NCBI RefSeq assembly: GCF_002160765.1 | Contig: NZ_NFLF01000006.1 | Span: forward strand, 1-64,000 | Origin: Lachnoclostridium sp. An138 | GTDB lineage: Bacteria; Bacillota; Clostridia; Lachnospirales; Lachnospiraceae | Length of the DNA stretch: 64,000 nucleotides | Reading direction: 5' to 3' | In this document: one piece after another, positions 16,547 through 25,900 of the stretch | Layout of the letters: each line of letters begins with the position of its first letter | Numbering within the stretch: position 1 is the stretch's first letter | The notes under the pieces: model-generated | The model's input: only the letters and a program-made list of their open reading frames with translations | Told to the model about the DNA's origin: nothing | Databases searched by the model: none | Made by a program: the position numbers and the translations under genes

Positions 16547-17335
16547 TTAGATCTCCAGATAGGAATCTGCGTACAGGTTGTTGTTCTTGATGATATCGCA
16601 GGACTTGATGGTCTCCATCAGACGCAGATCACAGGGATTTACGATAGCGGAGGTCAGTCCGTTCATCATAGCCATAGCTACCATTGCGGAGTCCATGATC
16701 GGACGGATGTGCTTCGGCATTCCGTTGGAGTTGTTGGAAAGTCCGCCGGTGCTCTGCATGCCCATATCGGAGATCATCTTAATGAACTCCAGAACCTGCA
16801 TCTGCTTGTCCTGCATTCCCTTGATAACCAGGAACAGCGGGTCAAACCACATATCCTCTTCTACGTTCATGCCATGCTCCATACCACGCTCCATCATGGT
16901 CTGCATGTACATCATACGCTCGTCGTTATCCTTTGCGATTCCCTCGCCGTTGCACAGAGCGATTACGATAGCATCGTTGGCAGCTGCCAGATCGATGTAC
17001 TCGATTCTTCCTGCAGCGTCAGCGGAGTTCACGATCGGTTTTCCCTTGGAACGGTTGTAAACAGAGATACCAGCCTCGATAGCTGCCTTGTTGGAAGTAT
17101 CCAGAGCCAGCGGAACATTGTCGAAGTTGCTCTGCAGCAGCTCAACAGCCCACTTCATCAGCTCCGGTCCGTCATTCTCTGCCGGTCCGATATTTACATC
17201 CAGATAGGTAGCGCCAGCGTCAAGCTGCTCTTTTGCTCTCTTCAGGATCGGCTCCGGATCTCTTCCGGAAAACGCACGGTTGATTGCCGGTGCGGTGGTG
17301 GAGAGTCTCTCTCCGATAACAATGAATTTTGACAT
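16547..17335 (-). CDS. acsE: Methyltetrahydrofolate:corrinoid/iron-sulfur protein methyltransferase
   Basis: A 262-residue TIM-barrel methyltransferase, the same length as Moorella AcsE. It moves the methyl group of methyl-tetrahydrofolate to the cobalt of the corrinoid protein AcsCD. Pterin-binding signatures are visible (VIGERLSTT near residue 6, YLDVNIGPAENDG near residue 45, and GLSNNSNGMP late). The ATG at 17335 has AAAGGAG upstream; the longer frame runs into the intercistronic hairpin and is rejected. It is the last gene of the operon, separated from acsC by a strong hairpin. Confidence 0.95.
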   Translation of the reverse strand: MSKFIVIGERLSTTAPAINRAFSGRDPEPILKRAKEQLDAGATYLDVNIGPAENDGPELMKWAVELLQSNFDNVPLALDTSNKAAIEAGISVYNRSKGKPIVNSADAAGRIEYIDLAAANDAIVIALCNGEGIAKDNDERMMYMQTMMERGMEHGMNVEEDMWFDPLFLVIKGMQDKQMQVLEFIKMISDMGMQSTGGLSNNSNGMPKHIRPIMDSAMVAMAMMNGLTSAIVNPCDLRLMETIKSCDIIKNNNLYADSYLEI

Positions 17336-17356
17336 AGTTTCTTCTCCTTTATCTTT

Positions 17357-17439
17357 GCGGGGGCAGCCAGCTTTACGCGGGCCGCGGCGCAAAAGTTTCT
17401 CTTTCTGCGCCTGCATGCCTGCTTCGGCGGCTGCCCCGC
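17357..17439 (-). other. Intercistronic hairpin between acsC and acsE
   Basis: Arms GCGGGGGCAGCC (17357-17368) and GGCTGCCCCGC (17429-17439) pair with one bulged base and enclose a GC-rich interior. There is no T-run, so it is more likely an RNA stability or processing element than a terminator. Confidence 0.6.
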
Positions 17440-17457
17440 ATAATTAACAAGCTGATT

Positions 17458-18816
17458 TTAGATCTCGCCGTTTGCCTGCATATCCTTTAAGAACTTCACA
17501 AGCTGTACAGCCTCGTTGGGAGCTACGATTACTTCCCAGCCCGGCAGCTTCGCCTCGATATCGCCCTTCAGAACCGCTACCTTTCCGGGGATAATCAGTT
17601 TTCTGCACTTGATCTTGTCTTCTACGTTCTCCTGAATGAACTTGGATACGGAGGTAGAAGAAAGCTTTCCAGCTGCCCAAGCGGTCAGTACGGAAAGTCC
17701 GCCTGCATCGCTGATGATCAGGTTGCAGGGAACGCCGGAACGCTCCAGCTCGCCGGATACTACGAAGTAGGTCAGCGCGAAGTCTACGGTGGTCAGACAT
17801 ACGGAATTCTCATCTCCGCCGTTCAGCGGGTAGATGCCCGGCTCAACCTTCATGGGCTTCTGCGGGTCTGTGAATACGTTCTGGCGCAGACCATACAGCG
17901 GAAGAGCCTGTGCATAGCTCATACCTTCCATTACTACGATGGAACCGTATTTTACAGTAAACAGGGATGCCAGAGCAGCCTGCATTCTGGAATCTCCAGG
18001 AGCCAGAGCAGCCGCATTGACGATGGACGGATAACCGAAGGTACGGTTGGTATCCTTCAGAGCCGCGCGGCGGATCTGTACCGTTGTCGCGAATGCGTCC
18101 TTGATGGAAGCAGCGCCTACATTCAGAACCAGGTTCTTGTTGCCCAGCTTCTCAACAGCTGCTGTGGTGTCATACAGCTCATTGATATCCGCGCCGCGCA
18201 CACCCAGAACCACGCCTGCCTCTGTGGCCAGCTTGCTCATCTCTTCGTAATTGGAAGCATCAGCGCCGTCCAGGATCGGCTTCTTGTCCTTGCATACATC
18301 CAGGGCAGCCTTTGCAGCTTCCACATTGGTGCAGTCCAGAACGATAGTCTTGTCCGGAACCTCCTCCATTACTTTCTTAACAAATGCGGCATAACCTGCA
18401 GCGTCGCAGTTTCCGCAGTATGTAAGATACAGCATCTCTACGTGCATACGCTCGCCGATACGCTCGTAATCAACCTTCTTCAGCTCTGCCAGCTTCGCGT
18501 CCATATTCTCATCGCAGCAGGAGATCGCTGCAGCGTATCTCGTCTTGCTTACGAAAGTCTTCTCATGACGATACAGAACGGTCTCTCCGCCCAGTGTATA
18601 CTCAGCCTCGCCGGTGCCGACCTTGATGGTCTTCATAGGCGGTGCGGTTGCCTCAGACAGAGTAGCCAGAGCTTCCTCAGACATATGAGGACACTTGCTG
18701 ATCTCTACGGCGCCCTGAGCTACCTTCATGGCGAACGCCATACAGGTCGGGCTGCCGCACTCCTTACAGTTTGTCTTCGGTGTTAATTTAAAGATATCCA
18801 AGCCTTTCAATGCCAT
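17458..18816 (-). CDS. acsC: Corrinoid/iron-sulfur protein large subunit
   Basis: A 452-residue gamma subunit of the corrinoid/iron-sulfur protein, which carries the methyl group from AcsE to AcsB. The N-terminal Fe4S4 domain has C17, C20, C25 and C42 (NCKECGSPTC, then SKCPH), which keeps cobalt reduced. A TIM barrel and a C-terminal cobamide-binding domain follow. It lies 24 bases downstream of acsD in the operon. Length and ligands are normal. Confidence 0.96.
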   Translation of the reverse strand: MALKGLDIFKLTPKTNCKECGSPTCMAFAMKVAQGAVEISKCPHMSEEALATLSEATAPPMKTIKVGTGEAEYTLGGETVLYRHEKTFVSKTRYAAAISCCDENMDAKLAELKKVDYERIGERMHVEMLYLTYCGNCDAAGYAAFVKKVMEEVPDKTIVLDCTNVEAAKAALDVCKDKKPILDGADASNYEEMSKLATEAGVVLGVRGADINELYDTTAAVEKLGNKNLVLNVGAASIKDAFATTVQIRRAALKDTNRTFGYPSIVNAAALAPGDSRMQAALASLFTVKYGSIVVMEGMSYAQALPLYGLRQNVFTDPQKPMKVEPGIYPLNGGDENSVCLTTVDFALTYFVVSGELERSGVPCNLIISDAGGLSVLTAWAAGKLSSTSVSKFIQENVEDKIKCRKLIIPGKVAVLKGDIEAKLPGWEVIVAPNEAVQLVKFLKDMQANGEI

Positions 18817-18840
18817 GGTAATTTCTCCTCCTTCCCTCGA

Positions 18841-19782
18841 TTAAACCAGTTCGTTGATTAATTTTGAAATCGTTGCAACCGAGGCCGGATGTTTCAAAAT
18901 TACCGCATTGGAACCGGATGCAAGCACTGCTGCGGCTGTCTCGATCTCCATATCGATACCACGCTCTTCCTGGGAACCCCATTCCGGCATATCCGCTTCA
19001 GAAGCCATAGCCTCTTTTACGTTCCATGCTTCATCAGCTACCGGAGTGATGATCGGCATCTGAAGCTGTACATCACCCTGGGAAAGAGCTGCTGCCTTTA
19101 CACGGTCCATGGTGGATACTACGTACTCGAAGCCGTATCCGGCTGCCGCAGAACCTACGTTCATTACTACGTTTGCCGGATCTACGCCCAGCTGTCCGAT
19201 CAGAACGTTCAGCTGCTTTGCAAGGTTGATATCTACGGCAGACTCAGCGCCTACCTTCTGGCCATACGCAAGGCCTGCGGCTGCAGCTACAGCCTTGTAA
19301 TTCTCTTCTCTTGCGGACATGATCAGTACGTTCTTGCCCTGAAGAGCCTCAGCAACCTTTGTAAACAGCTCTGCATCCTTCTCTACATTCTTACATCCTT
19401 CAATTACCAGAGGAGCGGTGATGGCATCGCCAACTTCCTTTGCGATAGCTACGCAGTCCTCAATGGAACGATCCTCGCCGTTGGGATCTGCGCCCTCAAA
19501 ACGGAGCACAACGAAATCTGCTCCCGGCATCTCCTCTGCCTTCTTTGCGATCTCCGCAAAGCTAGAAGCGCCTGCATAGTAATCCTTGATTCCAGCAACC
19601 TCGTTTTCCATACCAAGGTCTGTGATCAGAACACCAATCTTCGGCGCATTCTCAATCGGCGCATCGAATGAATATAAGGGCATTACATTCTCTCCGCCAA
19701 GCTTCACTGCCTTATCTCCGGTTCCGATTTCCACGGTACGGATGGCAGCATTGAACTTTCCTGATTTTCCAGTAAACGGCAT
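18841..19782 (-). CDS. acsD: Corrinoid/iron-sulfur protein small subunit
   Basis: A 313-residue TIM-barrel small subunit that pairs with AcsC to form the corrinoid/iron-sulfur protein. It begins MPFTGKSGKFNAAIRTVEIG, with AGGAGG upstream, and shows the family pattern GGENVMPLYSFD. It is preceded by about 170 bases containing a promoter and two large hairpins, so its expression can differ from that of acsB upstream. Confidence 0.95.
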   Translation of the reverse strand: MPFTGKSGKFNAAIRTVEIGTGDKAVKLGGENVMPLYSFDAPIENAPKIGVLITDLGMENEVAGIKDYYAGASSFAEIAKKAEEMPGADFVVLRFEGADPNGEDRSIEDCVAIAKEVGDAITAPLVIEGCKNVEKDAELFTKVAEALQGKNVLIMSAREENYKAVAAAAGLAYGQKVGAESAVDINLAKQLNVLIGQLGVDPANVVMNVGSAAAGYGFEYVVSTMDRVKAAALSQGDVQLQMPIITPVADEAWNVKEAMASEADMPEWGSQEERGIDMEIETAAAVLASGSNAVILKHPASVATISKLINELV

Positions 19783-19823
19783 TTGTCAGTTACCTCCTTA
19801 TTCTTTATGGCCTGTCCCCCGGC

Positions 19824-19926
19824 TTACAGGAACGCACGTCCTGCCGGCATGCTGAAAAAGCCTGCCTCCGGCTGCATGCGTTCCTGTAAACCGAGGGTGC
19901 GCACAGGCTCCTCTCTGCCTGTGCGC
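19824..19926 (-). other. Two strong hairpins in the acsB-acsD gap
   Basis: Hairpin one pairs TTACAGGAACGCA (19824-19836) with its exact complement (19877-19889), extended by CGG/CCG. Hairpin two pairs GCGCACAGGC (19899-19908) with its exact complement (19917-19926). Neither has a clear T-run on the minus strand. They lie between the internal promoter and acsD and so form a structured leader. Confidence 0.7.
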
Positions 19927-19945
19927 AAGCCAAATATTATATAAT

Positions 19946-19974
19946 ATTATACTACATCATCGGCTCCATGCCAA
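19946..19974 (-). promoter_or_regulatory. Internal promoter for acsD-acsC-acsE
   Basis: Minus-strand TTGGCA (19969-19974, within the acsB tail), 17 bases, TATAAT (19946-19951) just after the acsB stop. An AT palindrome (AATATTATATAATATT) covers the -10 and start site. Confidence 0.6.
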
Positions 19975-22075
19975 GTGCCGGATGTCCTTTTTCTGTCAGG
20001 AACTCCAGCAGTGTCTCGGGATCTTCCGCGATGGTCTCGTCACCGATCATATCGGTAAAGTTGTCGATACCGTACAGTTCTTTTGCAGTAGCGTTCAGTC
20101 TCTCTGCTACCTGCTCCTTCAGATCCTTGGGCATCCATACGATACGGGCCACTCCGCCTTCAGCCTTCATGAACTTCTTAGAAGAAATGAAGTGCTTTCC
20201 ATGTCCCATGAAGCCCGGTGTCTGCACGCCGCCGCCTGTCATGGAAGCAAGCTCTGAGAAAGTCATTCCAATAGGAGTCATTCCCGCGTACTCACGGTTT
20301 GCGATGCAGACGCCGTTGGAAAGGGGCTCGATTCCGCAGATACACTCGAAGCATCCGCAGGAAGTCATGGGCTTTTCAATCAGGGAGTAAAGAGATACGT
20401 CTTCCAGAGCGCCCTGGGAGAATTTCTTTACAGCCTCATTTACATCCTCGTACTCACCGATTCTCTCATCGATAACACGCTCTTTTGTGATTACCTGGCA
20501 GGGTCCCTGGGGGTCCAGCTCATTGGTAGCCTTCGCGTCCAGCCATGAAACAGCTCCGCAGAGTCCCAGACGCTCCGGAGTAACCACGCAGACGTGGCTC
20601 GGGGAGAATGCCTGACACATAATGCAGCTGTAGTATACGTCTACACCCTCGTCTGTCAGTGTGGTCAGTCTCTCGTCACGCTTGTCGAACATCGGGATAG
20701 CAAGGCTGTGGCGCAGCTCCGTACACTGAGCCGGATCTGTAATGATCTTCACCTGGCACTTATCTACAACGGCCGCGAACTCGCTCTTCACGCGGGCGTA
20801 AAGAACCTCGCCGATATGTTTCAGACGGAAGCCTGCCTGATAGGTCTCCTTGCTGATACGGATACGGATCATGTCACGCTGTCCTGTATGCATCATACCT
20901 TCCACGCAGTTCAGATAAGAATGGAATTTACGCTCAAATACAGACTCGAAATCGCTCTGCATGGATTTTCCGGCTACTTCTACGATATAGGCAATGCTCT
21001 GCTTGCTTCCCTCCGGCATCTCATCGATGTCCGGACCGATCAGCTCAATCTTGTGATCCTCTACCTCAGTAGCGTCCTTGGACAGTACCAGCTCGAAGCA
21101 GTCCACACGGGAGCCGTCAAACTCTACCTGCATATCGCCGCGGCGGATGATCTCGCCCTCGAATGCGGAAGCGAAAGCAACCGGAATGTCGATCTTTGTG
21201 ATTTTCAGCTTGATATCGCGTGCCTCAAGAGAGGTAGCGTTGAACTTGCTTACGTCCTTCTGTACGATCAGGCTCTTCGGTACGCGGAAGGTCTCCTCGT
21301 TTGTGATTACCGGGAAGCCAAGAGCAATAGCACCTGCGCCGCAGGCTACGATTACGTCATTCAGCGGAGCAAATGCGTTTACGAATGCCGGTACACGCTC
21401 CATGGTGTACTTCATCAGTCCGGCTGCGTCGCCCGGCTGGATGTTTCCGAAGATCAGAGCCGCGCGGACTGCTACGGAAACTGCGTGAATCACAGCTGTC
21501 ACGTCTTTTCCAAGCGGGATTACACGTACATTCGCGCCCATCTTCAGGCCCTTCTCCACACACTGGTCGATGATGCCGCCCACCAGAGTTACCAGGATGC
21601 CCTGTCCCTGATAGGATTTTACAAGCTCCACGCCTTCCTCAGCAGTGGGAGCCGCACCCAGGATTACAGCTACGCCCGGGATATCGCCGGTTACCAGCGG
21701 CACGCCCAGCTCACGGATCGCTGCGTCCGGAAGATGTCCGGCTTCGGGAGCCGCGTAGGGAGCTGCTCCGTCCATGTATTTCAGGACCTCAATGAACTCT
21801 GCGCACAGAGCAGTCGCGATACCGCTCATAAACGCGTCGTGCAGTCTCTTCTCTCTTGTCATCAGGCTCTTCACAACCCCGAGAGCTTCCTTCAGTTCTC
21901 CAAGGTTTGTCACTTTTGTGCCAGTCACTGCGTAATAGCAGGGAAGGCTGTAAGCAGTATCCGGGAAGGCTACCGCTTTGTCGGCGCCGTTCGCCGCAAT
22001 CGCGTCGTCAATGGCCTTCTCTGTCAGGCCATATACTGCATCATTTCCACTGAAAACTACATCAAATAATGTCAC
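19952..22075 (-). CDS. acsB: Acetyl-CoA synthase beta subunit, operon copy
   Basis: A 707-residue acetyl-CoA synthase with all A-cluster ligands: C484, C487, C496 and C506, and the C573-G-C575 nickel site (CIMCQAF, HVCVVTPERLGLCG, SCGCFEC). The surroundings match Moorella AcsB more closely than the solitary copy does (Val before the third Cys). It lies between the second cooC and acsD and is the copy expected to work with CooS in the CODH/ACS complex. Confidence 0.97.
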   Translation of the reverse strand: MTLFDVVFSGNDAVYGLTEKAIDDAIAANGADKAVAFPDTAYSLPCYYAVTGTKVTNLGELKEALGVVKSLMTREKRLHDAFMSGIATALCAEFIEVLKYMDGAAPYAAPEAGHLPDAAIRELGVPLVTGDIPGVAVILGAAPTAEEGVELVKSYQGQGILVTLVGGIIDQCVEKGLKMGANVRVIPLGKDVTAVIHAVSVAVRAALIFGNIQPGDAAGLMKYTMERVPAFVNAFAPLNDVIVACGAGAIALGFPVITNEETFRVPKSLIVQKDVSKFNATSLEARDIKLKITKIDIPVAFASAFEGEIIRRGDMQVEFDGSRVDCFELVLSKDATEVEDHKIELIGPDIDEMPEGSKQSIAYIVEVAGKSMQSDFESVFERKFHSYLNCVEGMMHTGQRDMIRIRISKETYQAGFRLKHIGEVLYARVKSEFAAVVDKCQVKIITDPAQCTELRHSLAIPMFDKRDERLTTLTDEGVDVYYSCIMCQAFSPSHVCVVTPERLGLCGAVSWLDAKATNELDPQGPCQVITKERVIDERIGEYEDVNEAVKKFSQGALEDVSLYSLIEKPMTSCGCFECICGIEPLSNGVCIANREYAGMTPIGMTFSELASMTGGGVQTPGFMGHGKHFISSKKFMKAEGGVARIVWMPKDLKEQVAERLNATAKELYGIDNFTDMIGDETIAEDPETLLEFLTEKGHPALGMEPMM

Positions 22076-22105
22076 AGTTTTACCTCCATATATACACTGT
22101 ATATT

Positions 22106-22867
22106 TTATTTCTCTAAAAGCTCTTTGATCTTTCGGATCTCATCTGTAGCCGTCTTGCTGACATCATAAGGGGATCTTCCCTGACGGTCCGCGTCGATGA
22201 CTTCGGAATTATAATGAATGAATCCCAGAAGATCCTCTGCCGGAATCCTGGAACGGACAAATTCCTCGTCCTCGGCTCCGCGTACCTTATTGGCAACTAC
22301 GCGTACCTTTTTGATTCCCAGATCCTGTGCCAGACGCTTTACATTTTTATAGGTCTGGACGCTTCTGGCTCCCGGCTCGATGACCACCACGAACTGCTCC
22401 ATGCCTTCACAGGTACCCCGTCCCAGATGCTCCAGGCCGGCCTCCATATCCATGATGACCACATCCTGGCTTCTGAGGCTTAGGTAGCTTAAAATCCTCT
22501 TCAGCATCACGTGCTCGGGGCAGACACAGCCGCCCCCGCCCGTCTCCACAGTTCCCAGAGTCAGAAGCTTGACCCCGTTGTAAGTCTTGCTGTAGGTATC
22601 CGGTATATCATCCACCTTGGGATTCAGCGTGTACATCATGTTGTCGGGTCCGGCTCCGGTCCGCTCCTCAATGAGCTTTCTCATCTTGGAAATCGGAACG
22701 ATGGAATCCAGAATTTCTTCCGGAAATCCAAGAGCCAGTCCCAGATTGGCATCCGGGTCCACATCCGCCGCCAGCACCGTCTTGCCTTCCTCCGCGTAGA
22801 GTCTTGCAAGGGTGGCCGCAAATGTGGTCTTTCCTACTCCGCCTTTTCCTGTAATCGCTATTTTCAT
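22106..22867 (-). CDS. cooC: CooC-type nickel-insertion ATPase, copy beside acsB
   Basis: A 253-residue deviant-Walker ATPase of the CooC/AcsF family that delivers nickel to CO dehydrogenase or acetyl-CoA synthase. The P-loop is GKGGVGKTT (residues 7-15). The metal-binding CxC is in GGGCVCPEH, and switch residues are in VIMDMEAGLEHLGRG. Lying between cooS and acsB, it may serve AcsB (an AcsF role), while the other paralogue lies upstream of cooS. That division is inference. Confidence 0.92.
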   Translation of the reverse strand: MKIAITGKGGVGKTTFAATLARLYAEEGKTVLAADVDPDANLGLALGFPEEILDSIVPISKMRKLIEERTGAGPDNMMYTLNPKVDDIPDTYSKTYNGVKLLTLGTVETGGGGCVCPEHVMLKRILSYLSLRSQDVVIMDMEAGLEHLGRGTCEGMEQFVVVIEPGARSVQTYKNVKRLAQDLGIKKVRVVANKVRGAEDEEFVRSRIPAEDLLGFIHYNSEVIDADRQGRSPYDVSKTATDEIRKIKELLEK

Positions 22868-22905
22868 GCCAGATACGCTCCCTTACTTACCATTACTTTT
22901 ACAGA

Positions 22906-24798
22906 TTAAATTCCAAGCGCCGTACGCTTCTCTTCGATTCTCTCGATCATCAGATCTACAAGCTTCTCAATATCCTTCTCTACGGTGTAAGCGGCCTCTA
23001 CCCACTCGCGGATACCGCTCTTCAGCAGATTGTCTACTTCAGTAGAACCGGATACATAGGGATCTACGCCCAGGAATGTATCAATACCGGTAGCTACTAC
23101 GTAGTTTCCGATGGAAACAGCCTTCTCGGACATCCACTCGGGCGCGCAGCCTACCAGCGGAAGCTGGGAAATATTCAGTCCGGAATCCTTTGCCAGGTCG
23201 GCTGCCAGATTCATCATACGGCTGATATCCACACAGGAGCCCATATGAAGTACCGGAGGAATATCTGCCAGCTCACATACTCTTTTCAGTCCGTCGCCGC
23301 AGAGATCCTTCGCAGCCTTATCCATCAGACCTGCCTTGGCAGCTGCCTGCGCGGAACATCCGGATGCTACAACGATGATATCGTTGGCAATCAGCTTCTT
23401 CATCAGATCGATGTGCGCCTGGTCCGGACGAATCTTCGGGTTGTTGCAGCCTACCATAGCTACCGCGCCGCGGATAACGCCGGATGTGATACAGTCAACC
23501 AGCGGCTTTGTGGTTCCAAGCTCGTCTACCTGAGAATTGGTTACGCCGTCCAGAACCTTCTTGATAGCCTCCAGAGAGTATCCTACGGTCGCCTTCTGCT
23601 TCATATCCGGAATGTGTACCAGCTCCGGCTTTCTGTTCTGGAAGTTCTCAATAGCCATCTTTACAATTGCCTTTGCCTTCTCAGCAGCGCTCTCCACAGT
23701 GAAGTGGATGAACTCGGAATCCGGCATCTGCGCAATCTTGGATGTGGTGATGAACTTTGTATGGAAGCACTTGCTTAAAGGTCCAAGTGCCGGGAAGATA
23801 CACTGTACGTCCACAACAATCGCTTCGCAGGCTCCTGTCAGAACTACGTTCTCCTGCTGCAGGAAGTTGCCGGCCATGGGGATTCCGCGGCGCATCGCAA
23901 CCTCGTTGGAGGTACAGCAGACACCGGAAACCGTGATTCCCTTTGCGCCGAAGCTCTTTGCGTACGCGATCATCTCCGGATCATCCGCATACTCGCAGAT
24001 CATCTCAGAAAGACTCGGATCATGTCCGTGTACAACGATATTTACATTCTCTGCTACCATAACGCCCAGGTTTGCCTCAGTCTCAACGGGCTTCGGCGTT
24101 CCGAACAGTACGTCTGAGAACTCGGTTCCGCACATAGAGCCGCCCCATCCGTCGCAGAGACCTGCGCGTAAGGACTGGCGAATCAGAGCTTCCGGCTTGG
24201 AAGAACATCCCATATGCGCCATATGTAAAGAGCAGGATACCTCGCGGTCAATAGCACGGGGAGCAATCTCTGCATTCTCCCAGAGCTCCTGGGTGTGCTT
24301 CGGAGCACGGGCAATCCAGCGGGAATATCCGAAAGGCTTTCCATACTCCATCAGGGCCTCGTAAGCCACCTCATGAGCCAGGTCGTAAATGTCCTTGCCC
24401 TCAGTCTCGATGCCCCATTCCTTCGCGATACGTGTCAGCTTCTCAGGATCTTTCACCTTGTAGCTTCCATCTGCGGATGAATGATACAGAGTGTGGCAGA
24501 TCTCACGGCCGTGATCAGAGTGCGTCGCAGCTCCGCCCGCCGTGAATTTCAGGTAGTTACGTCCTACGATGCCGTGTACGTCGCAGCCGCAGATACCTCT
24601 CGGGGCCTTCGGTGTAATACGGCAGGGTCCCATAGAACAGATACGGCAGCAGACACCCTGCTCACCAAATTTACAGTGCGGGGTCTGATTCTTCACACGA
24701 AGCTGCCATGAATCTGCTCCCACCTTTGCTCCCGTCTCCAGAAGTCTGGCTGTTGCGGCTTCAAACTCTTCCACCGTCGTCAATTTAAAGTCTCCCAT
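22906..24798 (-). CDS. cooS: Nickel-dependent carbon monoxide dehydrogenase
   Basis: A 630-residue CODH subunit (CooS/AcsA) that reduces CO2 to CO at the C-cluster. The N-terminal cysteines for clusters D and B are present (CKFGEQGVCCRICSMGPC, then GICGCD). C-cluster ligands are visible: His in VVHGHDPS, then Cys in VDVQCIFPAL, VGCNNPK, ASGCSAQ and MGSCVDIS. Proton-path histidines lie in ATHSDHGRE. Length is normal. It follows one cooC and precedes the other in the operon. Confidence 0.97.
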   Translation of the reverse strand: MGDFKLTTVEEFEAATARLLETGAKVGADSWQLRVKNQTPHCKFGEQGVCCRICSMGPCRITPKAPRGICGCDVHGIVGRNYLKFTAGGAATHSDHGREICHTLYHSSADGSYKVKDPEKLTRIAKEWGIETEGKDIYDLAHEVAYEALMEYGKPFGYSRWIARAPKHTQELWENAEIAPRAIDREVSCSLHMAHMGCSSKPEALIRQSLRAGLCDGWGGSMCGTEFSDVLFGTPKPVETEANLGVMVAENVNIVVHGHDPSLSEMICEYADDPEMIAYAKSFGAKGITVSGVCCTSNEVAMRRGIPMAGNFLQQENVVLTGACEAIVVDVQCIFPALGPLSKCFHTKFITTSKIAQMPDSEFIHFTVESAAEKAKAIVKMAIENFQNRKPELVHIPDMKQKATVGYSLEAIKKVLDGVTNSQVDELGTTKPLVDCITSGVIRGAVAMVGCNNPKIRPDQAHIDLMKKLIANDIIVVASGCSAQAAAKAGLMDKAAKDLCGDGLKRVCELADIPPVLHMGSCVDISRMMNLAADLAKDSGLNISQLPLVGCAPEWMSEKAVSIGNYVVATGIDTFLGVDPYVSGSTEVDNLLKSGIREWVEAAYTVEKDIEKLVDLMIERIEEKRTALGI

Positions 24799-24831
24799 TA
24801 TAAACCTCCTAGATTTTTTATATATCTTTTA

Positions 24832-25605
24832 TCATGAAAGATCCAGTTTATCAATGATCTGATAAAGGGCCTTCCGCACCGGAGAATCCTCCGGAAGCTG
24901 TACGGTCGGTTTCCCTTCACAGTCAAAGTCAAATACCTGCTCATCCTGGGGAACAACTCCAAGCAGTGTAAGACCCTGCTTTTCAATCTCATCTTTTGTT
25001 CCCTCATTCAGCACTCCGCCCGGCGCCCGGTTCACAATCAGGCCTACCGTCTTCGGCTTCAGTCCGCATTCCGGAATCAGCTTCGCGATCCGGCCCACAG
25101 CCTGCACGCCTCTGCGCGAGCAGTCGCTGACCAGGATAATGGTGTCTACCGACGGAAGGATTCCGCGGCTGATATGCTCCATACCTGCCTCATTGTCCAC
25201 AACAATATACTTGTAATTCTGAGCATATCTGGAAATCTGAGTGGTCAGAAGACCATTCACAAAACAATAGCAGCCTTTTCCCTGGGTATGCCCCATCACA
25301 AGCAGGTCGTAATCATCCTGCTCAGAGAGCGCGTCCCCGAATTTCAGCTCCATATAATCCTGCTTGGACATTCCGGCCGGAATCGGGTTCTTTCCCGACA
25401 CTTCCGCCTGGGCTACTTCCTCCCGAATCTCCCCAAGGCTTGTAGGCGCTTCCACGCCGAGCACCTCATTCAGGTTGGAATTCGCATCCGCGTCTACTGC
25501 AAGAACCGGGCCGTTTTTTTTGCTGCACAGATATTCAATCAAAAGTCCCGTCAGCGTCGTCTTGCCGACGCCGCCTTTCCCGGCTACAGCAATTGTATAT
25601 GCCAT
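24832..25605 (-). CDS. cooC: CooC-type nickel-insertion ATPase, copy upstream of cooS
   Basis: A 257-residue paralogue of the other CooC. The P-loop is GKGGVGKTT, the CxC metal site is in GKGCYCFVNG, and the switch region reads VVDNEAGMEHISRG. It directly precedes cooS, as CooC does in CO-oxidising bacteria, so nickel loading of the CODH C-cluster is the most likely role. The two CooC proteins are clearly diverged, which argues for separate clients rather than recent duplication. Confidence 0.93.
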   Translation of the reverse strand: MAYTIAVAGKGGVGKTTLTGLLIEYLCSKKNGPVLAVDADANSNLNEVLGVEAPTSLGEIREEVAQAEVSGKNPIPAGMSKQDYMELKFGDALSEQDDYDLLVMGHTQGKGCYCFVNGLLTTQISRYAQNYKYIVVDNEAGMEHISRGILPSVDTIILVSDCSRRGVQAVGRIAKLIPECGLKPKTVGLIVNRAPGGVLNEGTKDEIEKQGLTLLGVVPQDEQVFDFDCEGKPTVQLPEDSPVRKALYQIIDKLDLS

Positions 25606-25692
25606 CTCATCTCTCCTACTTTCCTGGAAGGCGCCTCCTGATTTCAGCCAGCTGAATCATTCCGGCTGTCCTTCCTTATTTTGTGCCTCCGC

Positions 25693-25887
25693 TTAAGCGG
25701 CAGGACAGTTCAGCTTTACTACAGAGTTTGCCAGATCCACGAAAGAAATGCTTCCTTCCAGCACCACCTCAGCGCCCATGATGTCTACCAGCCGGACGCT
25801 TCCGCCTTCCACATAAATCTTGCTGACATTTTTCAAAACCACTTCTTCTGTGTCCTTCACTGTCTTGTACACTGTCGCCAAACACAT
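25693..25887 (-). CDS. cooT: CooT family nickel-binding protein
   Basis: A 64-residue protein of the CooT family. The family's MCxA N-terminus (MCLATVYK) carries the nickel-binding Cys2. The rest is a small beta barrel (VYVEGGSVRLVDIMG-type pattern). In Rhodospirillum CooT helps mature CODH. Its place between the His-rich protein and cooC fits a nickel relay to CooC and CooS. Confidence 0.88.
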   Translation of the reverse strand: MCLATVYKTVKDTEEVVLKNVSKIYVEGGSVRLVDIMGAEVVLEGSISFVDLANSVVKLNCPAA

Positions 25888-25900
25888 AAAAAAAGCCTCC

